Origin: Microbacterium esteraromaticum
GTDB taxonomy: Bacteria; Actinomycetota; Actinomycetes; Actinomycetales; Microbacteriaceae
Direction: 5' to 3'
Assembly (NCBI RefSeq): GCF_900163815.1
Contig: NZ_FUKO01000023.1
Coordinates: 1 to 64,000 of the forward strand
DNA length: 64,000 nt
Made by a program: the position numbers and the translations under genes
Shown: one piece after another, positions 25,068 to 33,533 of the stretch
How the letters are laid out: every line of letters starts with the position of its first letter
How positions within the stretch are numbered: position 1 is the stretch's first letter
The notes under the pieces: model-generated
What the model saw: the letters and a program-made list of their open reading frames with translations, nothing else
What the model was told of the DNA's origin: nothing
Databases searched by the model: none

Positions 25068-26003
25068 GTGGTCTCGCACTCCGCTTCTGTCCCTGAGCCT
25101 GTCGAGGGCGCGCGCGCCGCTCGACGCCGGTCTCAGCGCGGTGGTCGGCGCGCTCCGCGCCGGGCGGCGGTCGGGCGGCGGTCGTTCAGCTCCACCTGGC
25201 GCGCGCTGGACGAGCTCGCTCAGTCGGGCGCTCAGGTGTCCGTGCGCGTGAACGACCTGGACTCGGGGCGCTCGGTGCTCGCCGGTGATGATCATGTGTC
25301 GCTTCCGATCGCGGGCCTCGGCGTCGTCCCGGTGCTCGTCGAGACGGCAGCCGGGCTGGATGCCGGCGGGCTCGACCCGCTGGAGATCATCGACCGCGAC
25401 AGTGAAGACTTCGTCGCCGGTTCCGGGCTCTGGCGCAACCTGCGTGCGCCGGCCCTGCCGCTGATCGACCTCGCCGTGTTCGCCGCGACCGCTGGCGACC
25501 CGAATGCCGCCAATGCGCTGCTCGCTGCCGTGGGACATGAACGCGTGCGCGCGCGGATGGTCGCCATCGGGATGCCGCGCAGCGCCGTGCTCGATTGCTT
25601 CCGCGATCGGCGCGGACCGGATGACGCCCCGCATGTCGCCGTCGGCACGACGCGCGAGTTCGCAGAGCTGTTCGCCGGCCTGGTCAATTCCTCGGTCGTG
25701 GATGCTGCGGTCAGTGCACAGGTCTCGGAATGGCTGAGCCTGAATCAGGATCTCACCCTGGTGGCGTCGGCGACGGGGCTGGACCCGTTTGCGCATGAGC
25801 ACGATGCGCACGGGCTGCTGTTCATCAACAAGACCGGTCGTGATCGCGGCGTGCGCGCCGAGGCCGGGGTGCTGGCCGGCCCCCGCGCGGGAGTCGCCTA
25901 CGCGATGACTGTGTGCTTCGACGACCTCTCGATCAGCCACCGGCTGCGAGCGCACGACGCCTTCCGCGTGCTCGGCACCGACCTCATGGAGTACACGCAC
26001 TGA
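25068..26003 (+). CDS. Beta-lactamase-fold protein lacking the catalytic SxxK
   Basis: This 311-residue protein resembles a class A beta-lactamase or PenP-like fold (ALDELAQSGAQVSVRVNDLD, later AGVLAGPRAGVAYAMTVCF). The position of the catalytic Ser-x-x-Lys reads SLPIAGLGVVP, without Ser or Lys in the right places, so it is probably not a hydrolase. The first 40 residues are Arg-rich and include SVPEPVEG, encoded by a dispersed-repeat sequence at 25088-25109, so the N-terminus looks altered. The start (GTG 25068) is uncertain. There is no signal peptide. Confidence 0.65.
   Translation: MVSHSASVPEPVEGARAARRRSQRGGRRAPRRAAVGRRSFSSTWRALDELAQSGAQVSVRVNDLDSGRSVLAGDDHVSLPIAGLGVVPVLVETAAGLDAGGLDPLEIIDRDSEDFVAGSGLWRNLRAPALPLIDLAVFAATAGDPNAANALLAAVGHERVRARMVAIGMPRSAVLDCFRDRRGPDDAPHVAVGTTREFAELFAGLVNSSVVDAAVSAQVSEWLSLNQDLTLVASATGLDPFAHEHDAHGLLFINKTGRDRGVRAEAGVLAGPRAGVAYAMTVCFDDLSISHRLRAHDAFRVLGTDLMEYTH
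25088..25109. repeat. REP-like dispersed repeat copy (GTCCCTGAGCCTGTCGA core)
   Basis: The sequence is closely similar to 40809-40830 inside the HhH-GPD gene. Words of this kind recur in genomes of Micrococcales. Here it is translated into the N-terminus of the beta-lactamase-like protein. Confidence 0.55.
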
Positions 26004-26014
26004 GGAGTGCGCGC

Positions 26015-26040
26015 GGCGTGCGCTGGTGTCAGCGCACGCC
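26015..26040. terminator. Bidirectional hairpin terminator
   Basis: GGCGTGCGCTG-GTGT-CAGCGCACGCC forms a perfect 11-bp stem with a 4-nt loop. It lies between the convergent beta-lactamase-like and POT genes and overlaps the POT stop codon. Confidence 0.7.
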
Positions 26041-27498
26041 CCGCATGAGTGCGAGCACAGGACGCACGAATAGCAGCAGACCCAGGCCGACGACGATCGC
26101 GATGGCCCCGAGCATCGAGAAGTACGGCAACTCGTTGCTCGGGTCGTAGAACTGCACGAGCCAGCCCGAGATGGCGGTGCCGAGGGCGACCGAGAGGAAA
26201 AACAGCGCCACCATCTGCGTCTGGAAGCGTGCGGGCGCGAGTTTCGTGGCAGCCGACAGCCCGATCGGCGAGATCAGCAGCTCGGCGACCGTGAACACGA
26301 ACAGAATGCCGACGATGGCGAGCAGCGGCGTCGATCCCGGGCCGCCATCGGCGAAGAGCAGGAACAGCAGGAATGCCCCGCCCATCACGATCGCACCGAG
26401 TGCGAATTTCACCGGCGTCGACGGCTGACGCTTGCCCAGACGCGACCAGATCACTGCGAAGACGCCGGAGAGCACGATGATGAAGATCGGGTTGATCGAC
26501 TGCACCCACGACACCGGCATCTCCCAACCGAAGATGTGTCGGTCGAGCCGCTTGTCGGAGTAGACGGTGAGCACGGTGAACTGCTGCTGGTACAGCGACC
26601 AGAAGGCCACGCTCGTGATGAACAGCGGCACGAACGCCCATACCCGCGAGCGCTCCTGCGCTTCGATGTGCCGGCTGGAGAGGATCACCGCGAAATATGC
26701 GATCGTCGCGCCGAGCGCGCTGACGATGACGATGGTCGAGAGGTTGTCTGCGCGCACGAATCCGATCAGCATTAGCACGATGATGAGCGCGACCGCGGCG
26801 ATCGCGATGATGACCACCAGCGGGTAGCGATTGCGCGGCAGTGGGTTGTGCACCGTGTGCGCACTCTCAGGCAGCTTCTTGCGGCCGAACGAGTACTGGA
26901 TGAGCCCGGCGACCATGCCGACCGCGGCGAGGCCGAAGCCCCAATGGAATCCCGCCGTCGACTGCAGCAGGCCGGTGAGGATCGGGCCGAAGAAGGCGCC
27001 GAGGTTGATGCCGAGGTAGAACAGCGAGAATCCGGCATCCCGCCTGGTGTCTTCCGCGCTGTAAAGGGTGCCGACGACCGAGGTGGCGTTCGCCTTCAAC
27101 CCGCCCGAGCCGAGCGCGATCAGGATGAGGCCGACTCCGACGCCGATGAGGCCGGGCAGCAGCGCCAACGAGAGGTGCCCGGCGACGATGACGATCGCGC
27201 TGCCGAACAGCACGCGTTCCGAGCCGAACAGTCGGTCGGCGAGCCACGCCCCGAGGATCGTGGAGAGATACACCGCGCCGCCGTACGCGCCGACGATGCC
27301 GCCAGCGATCGCGGCCGGCACGCCGAGGCCGCCTTCGCTGACCGAGAAGTACAAATAGATCAGCAGGATGCCCTGCATGCCGTAGAAGCTGAACCGCTCC
27401 CACATCTCGACGCCGAAGAGGTGCGCGAGCGCCAGCGGCTGTCCGAAGAAGCGCGTGTCGGGGGAGGTCGTTTCAGCGGCGCTCGGCGACGATGTCAT
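26029..27498 (-). CDS. POT-family di/tripeptide:H+ symporter
   Basis: This 489-residue major-facilitator protein has about fourteen helices and imports di- and tripeptides with protons. The family hallmark near the N-terminus, GVEMWERFSFYGMQGILL, contains the E-x-x-E-R-F-x-Y-Y/F-G proton-coupling motif, and GGLKANATSVVG matches the PTR2 signature. The length and segment number are normal. It is a single gene whose ATG lies 7 nt after a -10 element. Confidence 0.93.
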   Translation of the reverse strand: MTSSPSAAETTSPDTRFFGQPLALAHLFGVEMWERFSFYGMQGILLIYLYFSVSEGGLGVPAAIAGGIVGAYGGAVYLSTILGAWLADRLFGSERVLFGSAIVIVAGHLSLALLPGLIGVGVGLILIALGSGGLKANATSVVGTLYSAEDTRRDAGFSLFYLGINLGAFFGPILTGLLQSTAGFHWGFGLAAVGMVAGLIQYSFGRKKLPESAHTVHNPLPRNRYPLVVIIAIAAVALIIVLMLIGFVRADNLSTIVIVSALGATIAYFAVILSSRHIEAQERSRVWAFVPLFITSVAFWSLYQQQFTVLTVYSDKRLDRHIFGWEMPVSWVQSINPIFIIVLSGVFAVIWSRLGKRQPSTPVKFALGAIVMGGAFLLFLLFADGGPGSTPLLAIVGILFVFTVAELLISPIGLSAATKLAPARFQTQMVALFFLSVALGTAISGWLVQFYDPSNELPYFSMLGAIAIVVGLGLLLFVRPVLALMRGVR

Positions 27499-27505
27499 GG
27501 GTTCC

Positions 27506-27511
27506 AGAGTA
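27506..27511 (-). promoter_or_regulatory. -10 element TACTCT, leaderless POT promoter
   Basis: TACTCT is 7 nt before the ATG at 27498. Confidence 0.45.
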
Positions 27512-27558
27512 CGCGCACGGGTGCGGCCACGATGGCACGCGGCCCTGTCGGATGCGGG

Positions 27559-29001
27559 TCAGCGAGGCAGGGCGGGGTGCTGCTCGGCGTGCGGATGCCG
27601 GGGGATGAAGAACGTCAGCACGAAGGCGATGATGCCGACGATGATCGCCAGCCAGAAGCAGATCTCGAATGCGCTGCGGGTGGGCACTGCGATGCCGTCG
27701 ACCTGGATGCTCATCGACGCGAGAACGGCGCCCATCACCGCGGATGCTGCCGAGGTGCCGACCGAGCGGAAGAGTGCATTCAGGCCGTTCGACGCGCCGG
27801 TCTCATGCGAGGGCACGGCGCGCATGATGATCATCGGCATTGCGGCGAACGAGAAGCCGATGCCGACGCCGATGAGCAGGTTGGCCACGATCAGGTGCCA
27901 GACCTCGCTCGACCACAGCAGCACGAAGAAGAATGCCAGCACGATCGCGGCCGTGCCGACGGTGAACAGCGGGCGGGGTCCGACCGTGCGCTCCAGAAAG
28001 CCCGAGAGCGGCGAGATTACCATCATGACGACGCCCGAGGTGGCGACGACGAGCGCCGCCGAGAACATATCCAGACCCAGCCCCGAACCGGTCGCCGTGG
28101 GCAGTTCGAGCAGCTGTGGGAAGGTCACGTTGGATGCGAACAGTGCGAAGCCCATGCAGATGGCCGCGATATTGGTGAACAGCACAGCGGGTCGGGCGGC
28201 GACGCGCAGATCGAGCAGTGGATCGGTGGTCTTCAGCTGGTACCAGCCCCATACGAGCAGCACGACGACGCCGCCGAGCAGGCAGGCCAGCGGGACGGGC
28301 GCAGTCCAGCCCCACTCTGCGCCGCGCGAGACGTAGAGCAGCAGGCCGGTGAGGCCGACTGCGAGGCCGAGCACTCCGAGCAGATCGAGTCGTCCGGGTG
28401 AGAGCAGCACGTCGTCCGGCACGACGAGCAGCACCAGCACCGCGCCGATCGCGCCGAGGCCGGCGGCCAGCCAGAACAGTGCATGCCAGTCGGCATTCTG
28501 CGCGAGGAACGCGGCCACCGGCATCCCGACTGCACCGCCGACGCCCATGGTCGCGCTCATCAGGGCGACCGAGGTGCCGAGGCGCTCGGGCGGCAGCACG
28601 TCGCGCATGATCGCGATGCCCAGCGGCACGACGCCCGTCGTCGCACCCTGCAGGCCGCGACCGATGATGACTCCGACGATGGAGCCCGACATCGCCGCGA
28701 TCACCGAGCCGATGATCAGGATGATCAGCAGCGCGATCACCACGCGGCGCTTGCCGTACATGTCGCCCAGGCGCCCCGAGATGGGGGTGGCGATGGCGGC
28801 GACGAGCAGGGTGATGGTGACCACCCACGAGGTGTCTTCCCGCGAGGCGTTCAGCAGCACCGGCAGCTCGGCCTGCAGCGGCACGACGAGGGTGAACATG
28901 AACGCAGAGCAGAGACCGACGAACGCGAGAACAGCGACGATGGCGCCTTTTCGTGGGGCTCGAGACAGCCGTTTTCGCGCTCTGTCATCCGAATTGCCCA
29001 T
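27559..29001 (-). CDS. MFS drug/proton antiporter, DHA2-like (14-TM)
   Basis: This 480-residue exporter of the major facilitator superfamily has about fourteen helices. Motif A is GRLGDMYGKRRVV near residue 75 and the drug-exporter motif C-like GMPVAAFLAQ follows. The N-terminus is basic. Homologues export drugs, dyes or small metabolites; nothing nearby fixes the substrate. Its leaderless-type promoter faces that of the small gene at 29097. Confidence 0.9.
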   Translation of the reverse strand: MGNSDDRARKRLSRAPRKGAIVAVLAFVGLCSAFMFTLVVPLQAELPVLLNASREDTSWVVTITLLVAAIATPISGRLGDMYGKRRVVIALLIILIIGSVIAAMSGSIVGVIIGRGLQGATTGVVPLGIAIMRDVLPPERLGTSVALMSATMGVGGAVGMPVAAFLAQNADWHALFWLAAGLGAIGAVLVLLVVPDDVLLSPGRLDLLGVLGLAVGLTGLLLYVSRGAEWGWTAPVPLACLLGGVVVLLVWGWYQLKTTDPLLDLRVAARPAVLFTNIAAICMGFALFASNVTFPQLLELPTATGSGLGLDMFSAALVVATSGVVMMVISPLSGFLERTVGPRPLFTVGTAAIVLAFFFVLLWSSEVWHLIVANLLIGVGIGFSFAAMPMIIMRAVPSHETGASNGLNALFRSVGTSAASAVMGAVLASMSIQVDGIAVPTRSAFEICFWLAIIVGIIAFVLTFFIPRHPHAEQHPALPR

Positions 29002-29007
29002 CAGAGC

Positions 29008-29013
29008 AGGCTA
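29008..29013 (-). promoter_or_regulatory. -10 element TAGCCT, leaderless MFS promoter
   Basis: TAGCCT is 6 nt before the ATG at 29001. Confidence 0.45.
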
Positions 29014-29084
29014 TCGGGCTGGGCACCCTCCGCGGCCCGCTCCCGCTCCCCGTCCCCGCTCCCCACCCCGCCGAGTGCACGGGA

Positions 29085-29090
29085 TAGCGT
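29085..29090 (+). promoter_or_regulatory. -10 element TAGCGT, leaderless promoter
   Basis: TAGCGT is 6 nt before the ATG at 29097. Confidence 0.45.
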
Positions 29091-29096
29091 TGGGGG

Positions 29097-29498
29097 ATGC
29101 TCCCTGACGACTGGACCCCGCACCGCCGCGACGACGGCGAGCTGGTCGGCTGGATTCGCCCCGAAGGTAACGACCGGGTCGCCGTCGATGTGCTCGGCCG
29201 CGTGGCATCCGATCCGGTCGACTGGCTTGAAGCCGAAGCGGCGCTCGAGGCCGTCGGTCTCAGCTGGCTCGCTGATGTGTGGATGCTGGAGGGGGAGACC
29301 GCTGACCCGCTTCGCGTGCGCTTCGTCGAGGTGACGCCGTCGGATGCTGACCGTGCAGGGCGTGTGGTGGTGAAGCTGGATGACTTCGGTGACATGCAAC
29401 GGCCGTCTGCAGAGCAGTTCACGCTGCCCTGGCCCGCTCCGGCGCGCCTGCGACCCGCTCATGCGGACGACCCGGATGGCCGCACGCTCAGCCGCTGA
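29097..29498 (+). CDS. Conserved hypothetical protein, 133 residues
   Basis: This acidic soluble protein (MLPDDWTPHRRDDGELVGWI at the N-terminus) has mixed alpha/beta character and no signal peptide or membrane segment. It has a tidy leaderless promoter and normal codon use for the window, so it is very probably real. I do not recognise a family. It is followed 47 nt later by the alpha-hydroxy-acid oxidase gene, which has its own -10 element, so co-transcription is not required. Confidence 0.75.
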   Translation: MLPDDWTPHRRDDGELVGWIRPEGNDRVAVDVLGRVASDPVDWLEAEAALEAVGLSWLADVWMLEGETADPLRVRFVEVTPSDADRAGRVVVKLDDFGDMQRPSAEQFTLPWPAPARLRPAHADDPDGRTLSR

Positions 29499-29532
29499 AC
29501 CGCGACCGCATGCGGGTGTCCGCGGCGCTCGG

Positions 29533-29538
29533 TAGGGT
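29533..29538 (+). promoter_or_regulatory. -10 element TAGGGT, leaderless promoter of the oxidase gene
   Basis: TAGGGT is 6 nt before the ATG at 29545. Confidence 0.45.
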
Positions 29539-29544
29539 GGCGGC

Positions 29545-30870
29545 ATGAGCAACGTGGCTCCGAACGATCCGGCGGCCGCGCGGGGAATCTCGCGCCGCAC
29601 GCAGTCCAACATCTTCCGTGCCGGTATCAGCGGTGAGCGCCCGGCGGTTCCCGTCGACGTGCATGCTCTGGATGCTGCCGCCGCATCAGTCCTGTCGAAA
29701 GAGGCCTATGCGTACATCGCCGGCGGGGCAGGCACTGAAGCGACGGTCGCCGCGAACCGTTCGGCATTCGACAGGTGGCAGCTCTGGCCGCGTCCGCTGC
29801 GCGACGTGACCGACCGTGATCTGTCGGTCACGTTCCTCGGAAGAACGCGGCCGACTCCGCTGCTCCTGGCTCCGCTCGGGGTGATGGAACTCGTGCATCC
29901 TGAGGCCGATCTCGCGGTCGCGCGCGCGGCAGCATCCGCCGGGGTGCCCTACACCGTCTCGAACCAGGCGTCGTTTCCGGTGGAGCGCATCGCGCAGTCG
30001 GCGCCGGGAGCACCGCGACTCTTCCAGCTGTACTGGTCGGCATCCGATGAGCTGAATGCTTCTCTGCTGGGCCGCGCCGAAGCGGCCGGATGCGAGGCCA
30101 TCGTCGTCACCCTCGACACCCACCTGCTCGGCTGGCGCACCCGCGATCTCGACCTGGCGTATCTGCCGTTCACGCGCGGCATGGGCATCGCGCAGTACAC
30201 ATCTGATCCGGTGTTCCAGGGGTTGGTGACGGAACGGGCCGACGCGTCGGAGGGCTCCGCGGCAGCGGCGAGCGTGAAAGTGACGCCGAAGGCCATCGCC
30301 GCCGGCGTCTCGATCGCGCGCAAGGGCGCAACCCTCACCGGTAGCCGCAGCCTGCGAGACAACCTGCGCTCGCCGCTGCCGCGCGCGGCGGTCGAGACTT
30401 TCCTCGACGTGTTCTCGACGCCGACGCTCACCTGGGACGACCTGGCCAAGGCGCGGGAGTGGACCTCGCTGCCGATCATCCTGAAGGGCATCGTGCACCC
30501 CGACGACGCGGAGCGAGCTGTGGATGCCGGCCTTGACGGAGTCTGGGTGTCGAACCACGGCGGGCGGCAGATCGACAGATCGGTGCCCACTCTCGCAGTG
30601 CTCCCGGAGATTTCCGAGCGGGTCGGCGAACGCGTGCCGGTGATCTTCGACTCCGGCGTGCGCAGCGGTGCGGATGCCGCGATAGCCCTCGCGCTCGGCG
30701 CGGATGTCGTGGCCCTCGGCCGTCCCTACGCTTACGGGCTGGCGCTCGCCGGGGAGCAGGGGGTGCGCGAGGTGATCCGCAACGTGCTCGCCGAGCTCGA
30801 CACCACGCTCGGGCTCGCCGGGCTGACCTCCATCGGCGAACTCGACCGGGATGCACTGCGCGCAGTGTGA
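29545..30870 (+). CDS. FMN-dependent alpha-hydroxy-acid oxidase (lactate 2-monooxygenase-like)
   Basis: This 441-residue TIM-barrel flavoprotein oxidises 2-hydroxy acids such as lactate. The catalytic histidine is His338 in WVSNHGGRQID, the flavin-phosphate loop is FDSGVRSGADAAIALALGAD, and the FMN lysine is in LKGIVHPDDA. The extended N-terminus (SRRTQSNIFRAGISGERPAV) and insert between residues 205 and 255 fit the lactate 2-monooxygenase subgroup, which releases acetate and CO2. Simple lactate oxidase or dehydrogenase activity cannot be excluded. Confidence 0.88.
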   Translation: MSNVAPNDPAAARGISRRTQSNIFRAGISGERPAVPVDVHALDAAAASVLSKEAYAYIAGGAGTEATVAANRSAFDRWQLWPRPLRDVTDRDLSVTFLGRTRPTPLLLAPLGVMELVHPEADLAVARAAASAGVPYTVSNQASFPVERIAQSAPGAPRLFQLYWSASDELNASLLGRAEAAGCEAIVVTLDTHLLGWRTRDLDLAYLPFTRGMGIAQYTSDPVFQGLVTERADASEGSAAAASVKVTPKAIAAGVSIARKGATLTGSRSLRDNLRSPLPRAAVETFLDVFSTPTLTWDDLAKAREWTSLPIILKGIVHPDDAERAVDAGLDGVWVSNHGGRQIDRSVPTLAVLPEISERVGERVPVIFDSGVRSGADAAIALALGADVVALGRPYAYGLALAGEQGVREVIRNVLAELDTTLGLAGLTSIGELDRDALRAV

Positions 30871-30911
30871 CGGATATCGGCCGCGATTCCCTCAGACGAC
30901 CGGATCGGGGG

Positions 30912-30917
30912 CAGACT
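30912..30917 (+). promoter_or_regulatory. -10 element CAGACT before the GNAT gene
   Basis: CAGACT is 6 nt before GTG 30924. The stretch GCAGACTGGGTGCGTG is almost the same as the one before the gene at 52955, which supports this start over the GTG at 30867. Confidence 0.4.
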
Positions 30918-30923
30918 GGGTGC

Positions 30924-31622
30924 GTGCGCACTATCCGTGATCTCGACACCGTTGAACAAATCCTCGACGCCCAGGCGCTGTTCGACTCCATCCGCGGGCC
31001 CGAACGGGTCATCGACGCCGGCACCCTGCGTGCCCTGGAGCAATCGGGTAACTATGTCGTCGGGCTGTACGACGATGAGGGCGGTGACGACGATGCGGCG
31101 CGCATGGTCGGAGCATCCGTCGCCTTCTTCGGCGAGCCGGGCAAGCGCACCATGCACTCGCACATCACCGCACTGCTGCCCGAGTATCGCGGCCGCGGCT
31201 GGGGCCGTGAGCTCAAGGAGCACCAGCGCCAGTGGGCGTTCTCCCGCGAGGTCGGTCGCATCACGTGGACCTTTGATCCGCTCGTCGCGCGCAACGCGCA
31301 CTTCTTCCTCACCGTGCTCGGAGCCCGGGTGACCGGCTACACGATCAACCGCTACGGCATCTTCGGCGGCGGTGACGCGGGCGATGAGAGCGACCGGCTC
31401 GACGTCGAATGGGCGCTGGCCGACATCGCCAAGCCACCGGCATCCGATGCCGTCGTCGCGACCGTCGAGATCCCTTCCGACGTCGAGTCGATGCGAACCA
31501 CGGATCCGGATGCTGCGCACGAGTGGCGCCTGCGCCTGCGCGCCGACATCGAGCAGCAGCTCGCTGAGGGTCGTCGCATCGCCGGCTTCGAGGCCGGCCG
31601 CGGCTACCTCTTCACCGCCTAA
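30924..31622 (+). CDS. GNAT-superfamily N-acetyltransferase-like protein
   Basis: This 232-residue protein has a GNAT fold at its centre. The acetyl-CoA loop reads LPEYRGRGWGRELKEHQRQW near residues 85-105 and is followed by the RITWTFDPLVARNAHFFL stretch typical of a COG3375-like group. The substrate is unknown. An alternative GTG at 30867 would overlap the oxidase stop codon (GTGTGA) and add 19 residues, but the segment is unlike the fold and a -10 element favours 30924. Confidence 0.82.
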   Translation: MRTIRDLDTVEQILDAQALFDSIRGPERVIDAGTLRALEQSGNYVVGLYDDEGGDDDAARMVGASVAFFGEPGKRTMHSHITALLPEYRGRGWGRELKEHQRQWAFSREVGRITWTFDPLVARNAHFFLTVLGARVTGYTINRYGIFGGGDAGDESDRLDVEWALADIAKPPASDAVVATVEIPSDVESMRTTDPDAAHEWRLRLRADIEQQLAEGRRIAGFEAGRGYLFTA

Positions 31623-31701
31623 GCCGCTTGCCGTCACCGAGCGCACTCGGCGTGCGCGCGGCCGCCCAGCGGGCGCCGAGTTGCAGGAACGGGGGCGACG
31701 G

Positions 31702-31707
31702 TAGGAT
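31702..31707 (+). promoter_or_regulatory. -10 element TAGGAT of glyS
   Basis: TAGGAT predicts transcription from about 31713 and a leader of roughly 50 nt with GGAG 5 nt before the GTG. A 16-bp palindrome begins at the predicted first nucleotides. Confidence 0.5.
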
Positions 31708-31714
31708 TGAACGT

Positions 31715-31730
31715 GCCCGTGATCACGGGC
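31715..31730. promoter_or_regulatory. 16-bp perfect palindrome GCCCGTGATCACGGGC at the glyS transcription start
   Basis: A self-complementary 16-mer sits a few bases after the predicted start of glyS transcription. It could be an operator or a 5'-end RNA structure. There is no T-box architecture here, as expected for a leader this short. Confidence 0.5.
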
Positions 31731-31763
31731 CTCTCCCCGTAGCATCCGACCATTGGAGCCACC

Positions 31764-33149
31764 GTGGCCGAACAGTCCCGTCTTGACAAGGTCATCGCCC
31801 TCGCCCGCCACCGCGGGTTCGTCTTCCAAGCGGGTGAGATCTACGGCGGTTCGCGTTCGGCATGGGACTACGGCCCCCTCGGCACCGAGCTGAAGGAGAA
31901 CATCCGTCGGCAGTGGTGGCAGACGTTCGTGCGCGGCCGCGGAGACATGGTCGGTCTCGACTCGAGCATCATCTTGCCCAAGCGCGTGTGGGAGGCCTCC
32001 GGCCACGTCGCCACCTTCACCGACCCGCTGGTGGAATGCCTGCAGTGCCACAAGCGTCACCGCGAAGACCACCTCATCGAAGCCTTTGAGACGAAGAAGG
32101 GCCGTGCTCCCGAAAACGGGATGGCCGACATCGCATGCCCTGACTGCGGTACCCGCGGTCAGTGGACCGAGCCGAAGTCGTTCTCGGGCTTGATCAAGAC
32201 CTACCTCGGCGTTGTCGACGACGAATCGGGGCTGCACTTCATGCGCCCCGAGACCGCACAGGGCATTTTCGTGAACTTCTCGAACGTGCTCACCGCGTCG
32301 CGCAAGAAGCCGCCGTTCGGCATCGGCCAGGTCGGCAAGGCGTTCCGCAACGAGATCACGCCCGGAAACTTCATCTTCCGCACCCGCGAGTTCGAGCAGA
32401 TGGAGATCGAGTTCTTCGTGCCGCCTGCCGAAGCACAGGAGTGGTTCGATCACTGGGTCCAGGCCTGCTGGGACTGGTACATCGATCTGGGGGTGACCCC
32501 CGAGAACATGCGCCAGTTCGACGTTCCCGAAGATGAGCGCGCGCACTACTCGGCCGCGACCATCGATTTCGAGTACAAGTTCGGGTTCCAGGGCTCGGAG
32601 TGGGGCGAGCTGATGGGCGTCGCCAACCGCACCGACTACGACCTGTCGAGCCACACCGAGGCATCCGGTCAGAGCCTGACCTACTTCGATCAGGCCTCGG
32701 GTGAGCGCTACACGCCTTATGTCATCGAGCCGTCGTTCGGTCTGACCCGCTCGATGATGGCGTTCCTCGTCGACGCGTATGTCGAAGAAGAGGTGCCGAA
32801 TGCCAAGGGCGGCACCGACGTGCGCACGGTGCTCAAGCTCGACCCGCGCCTGGCTCCGGTCAAGGTTGCGGTGCTGCCGCTGTCGCGCAACGAGCGGCTC
32901 TCGCCGCTGGCGCGCGAGGTGGCCGACACTCTCCGCGGCAAGTGGAACATTGACTTCGACGACGCCGGCGCCATCGGTCGTCGCTACCGCCGCCAGGACG
33001 AGGTCGGCACGCCGTTCTGTGTGACGGTCGACTTCGACTCGCTCGATGACCGCGCCGTCACTGTGCGGGACCGCGACACGATGGCACAGGAGCGCGTGCC
33101 GCTCGAGAGCCTCGAGCAGTACCTGACGGAGCGCCTGCGCGGGGCCTGA
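31764..33149 (+). CDS. glyS: Glycyl-tRNA synthetase (alpha2 type)
   Basis: This 461-residue class IIa synthetase charges tRNA-Gly. The class II motifs are present: motif 1 around [18 protein letters not shown], motif 2 in [20 protein letters not shown], and motif 3 in [16 protein letters not shown] zinc knuckle ([11 protein letters not shown], later CPDCG) is inserted after motif 1. The C-terminal anticodon-binding domain is complete and ends in [12 protein letters not shown]. The start is GTG with GGAG 5 nt upstream. A second copy of its last 45 codons lies 159 nt downstream. Confidence 0.96.
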   Translation: MAEQSRLDKVIALARHRGFVFQAGEIYGGSRSAWDYGPLGTELKENIRRQWWQTFVRGRGDMVGLDSSIILPKRVWEASGHVATFTDPLVECLQCHKRHREDHLIEAFETKKGRAPENGMADIACPDCGTRGQWTEPKSFSGLIKTYLGVVDDESGLHFMRPETAQGIFVNFSNVLTASRKKPPFGIGQVGKAFRNEITPGNFIFRTREFEQMEIEFFVPPAEAQEWFDHWVQACWDWYIDLGVTPENMRQFDVPEDERAHYSAATIDFEYKFGFQGSEWGELMGVANRTDYDLSSHTEASGQSLTYFDQASGERYTPYVIEPSFGLTRSMMAFLVDAYVEEEVPNAKGGTDVRTVLKLDPRLAPVKVAVLPLSRNERLSPLAREVADTLRGKWNIDFDDAGAIGRRYRRQDEVGTPFCVTVDFDSLDDRAVTVRDRDTMAQERVPLESLEQYLTERLRGA

Positions 33150-33185
33150 TCTCGGGTAGCGGCTGCCCGCGGCCGTTGTCCACGA

Positions 33186-33248
33186 CAGGATCGTTGCCCG
33201 GAACAGGACGGATGCCGGAAACGCACCCTGTCCTCGGTAACGATCCTG
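33186..33248. repeat. Nested inverted repeat between glyS and its duplicated 3' end
   Basis: The outer arms CAGGATCGTT (33186-33195) and AACGATCCTG (33239-33248) enclose an inner AGGAC/GTCCT pair (33205-33209, 33230-33234). It resembles the element at 36110-36173 in layout and in its CAGGAC/GTCCTG words. It probably ends glyS transcription. Confidence 0.55.
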
Positions 33249-33308
33249 TTTCGGTGACGCACCAGCTGTCACCAGGCTTCCCTCGGATCGGGAACGACAC
33301 GCGTGAGG

Positions 33309-33443
33309 TTCTGCGTCACGGTCGACTTCGACTCGCTCGATGACCGCGCCATCACCGTGCGGGACCGCGACACGATGGCACAGGAGCGCGTGCCGCTCGA
33401 GAACCTTGAGCAGTACCTGACGGAGCGCCTGCGCGGGGCTTGA
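33309..33443 (+). pseudogene. Duplicated 3' end of glyS (last 45 codons)
   Basis: These 135 nt match 33015-33149, the final 44 sense codons and stop of glyS, with 7 differences. Five are silent and two are conservative (Val to Ile, Ser to Asn). There is no start codon or ribosome-binding site, so it is not expected to be translated. The mostly silent differences suggest the copy comes from a related, selected allele rather than from decay of a local duplication. Confidence 0.85.
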
Positions 33444-33475
33444 CCGAACCCGCCCCGGGCGCACCCCGAACGCGA

Positions 33476-33516
33476 AGCGGGTTCCTGATTCACGCTGAGT
33501 GAATCAGGAACCCGCT
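33476..33516. terminator. 18-bp perfect hairpin terminator
   Basis: AGCGGGTTCCTGATTCAC, loop GCTGA, then its exact complement. It is the strongest simple hairpin in the window and lies 18 nt after the stop of the 36-aa gene at 33534 (minus strand), also following the glyS duplicate on the plus strand. Confidence 0.8.
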
Positions 33517-33533
33517 GTCGTCGTCAGTGACCG

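Noticed and set aside
25068..26003. Antibiotic-resistance beta-lactamase
   Set aside because: The catalytic Ser and Lys are absent and there is no signal peptide, so resistance is not supported.
31731..31763. T-box or other riboswitch in the glyS leader
   Set aside because: The leader is only about 50 nt and has no specifier loop or antiterminator structure.
30732..33464. A 910-codon open frame on the minus strand across the oxidase, GNAT and glyS genes
   Set aside because: It is antisense to clearly conserved plus-strand genes; its translation is Arg/His/Val-rich low-similarity protein typical of high-GC shadow frames.
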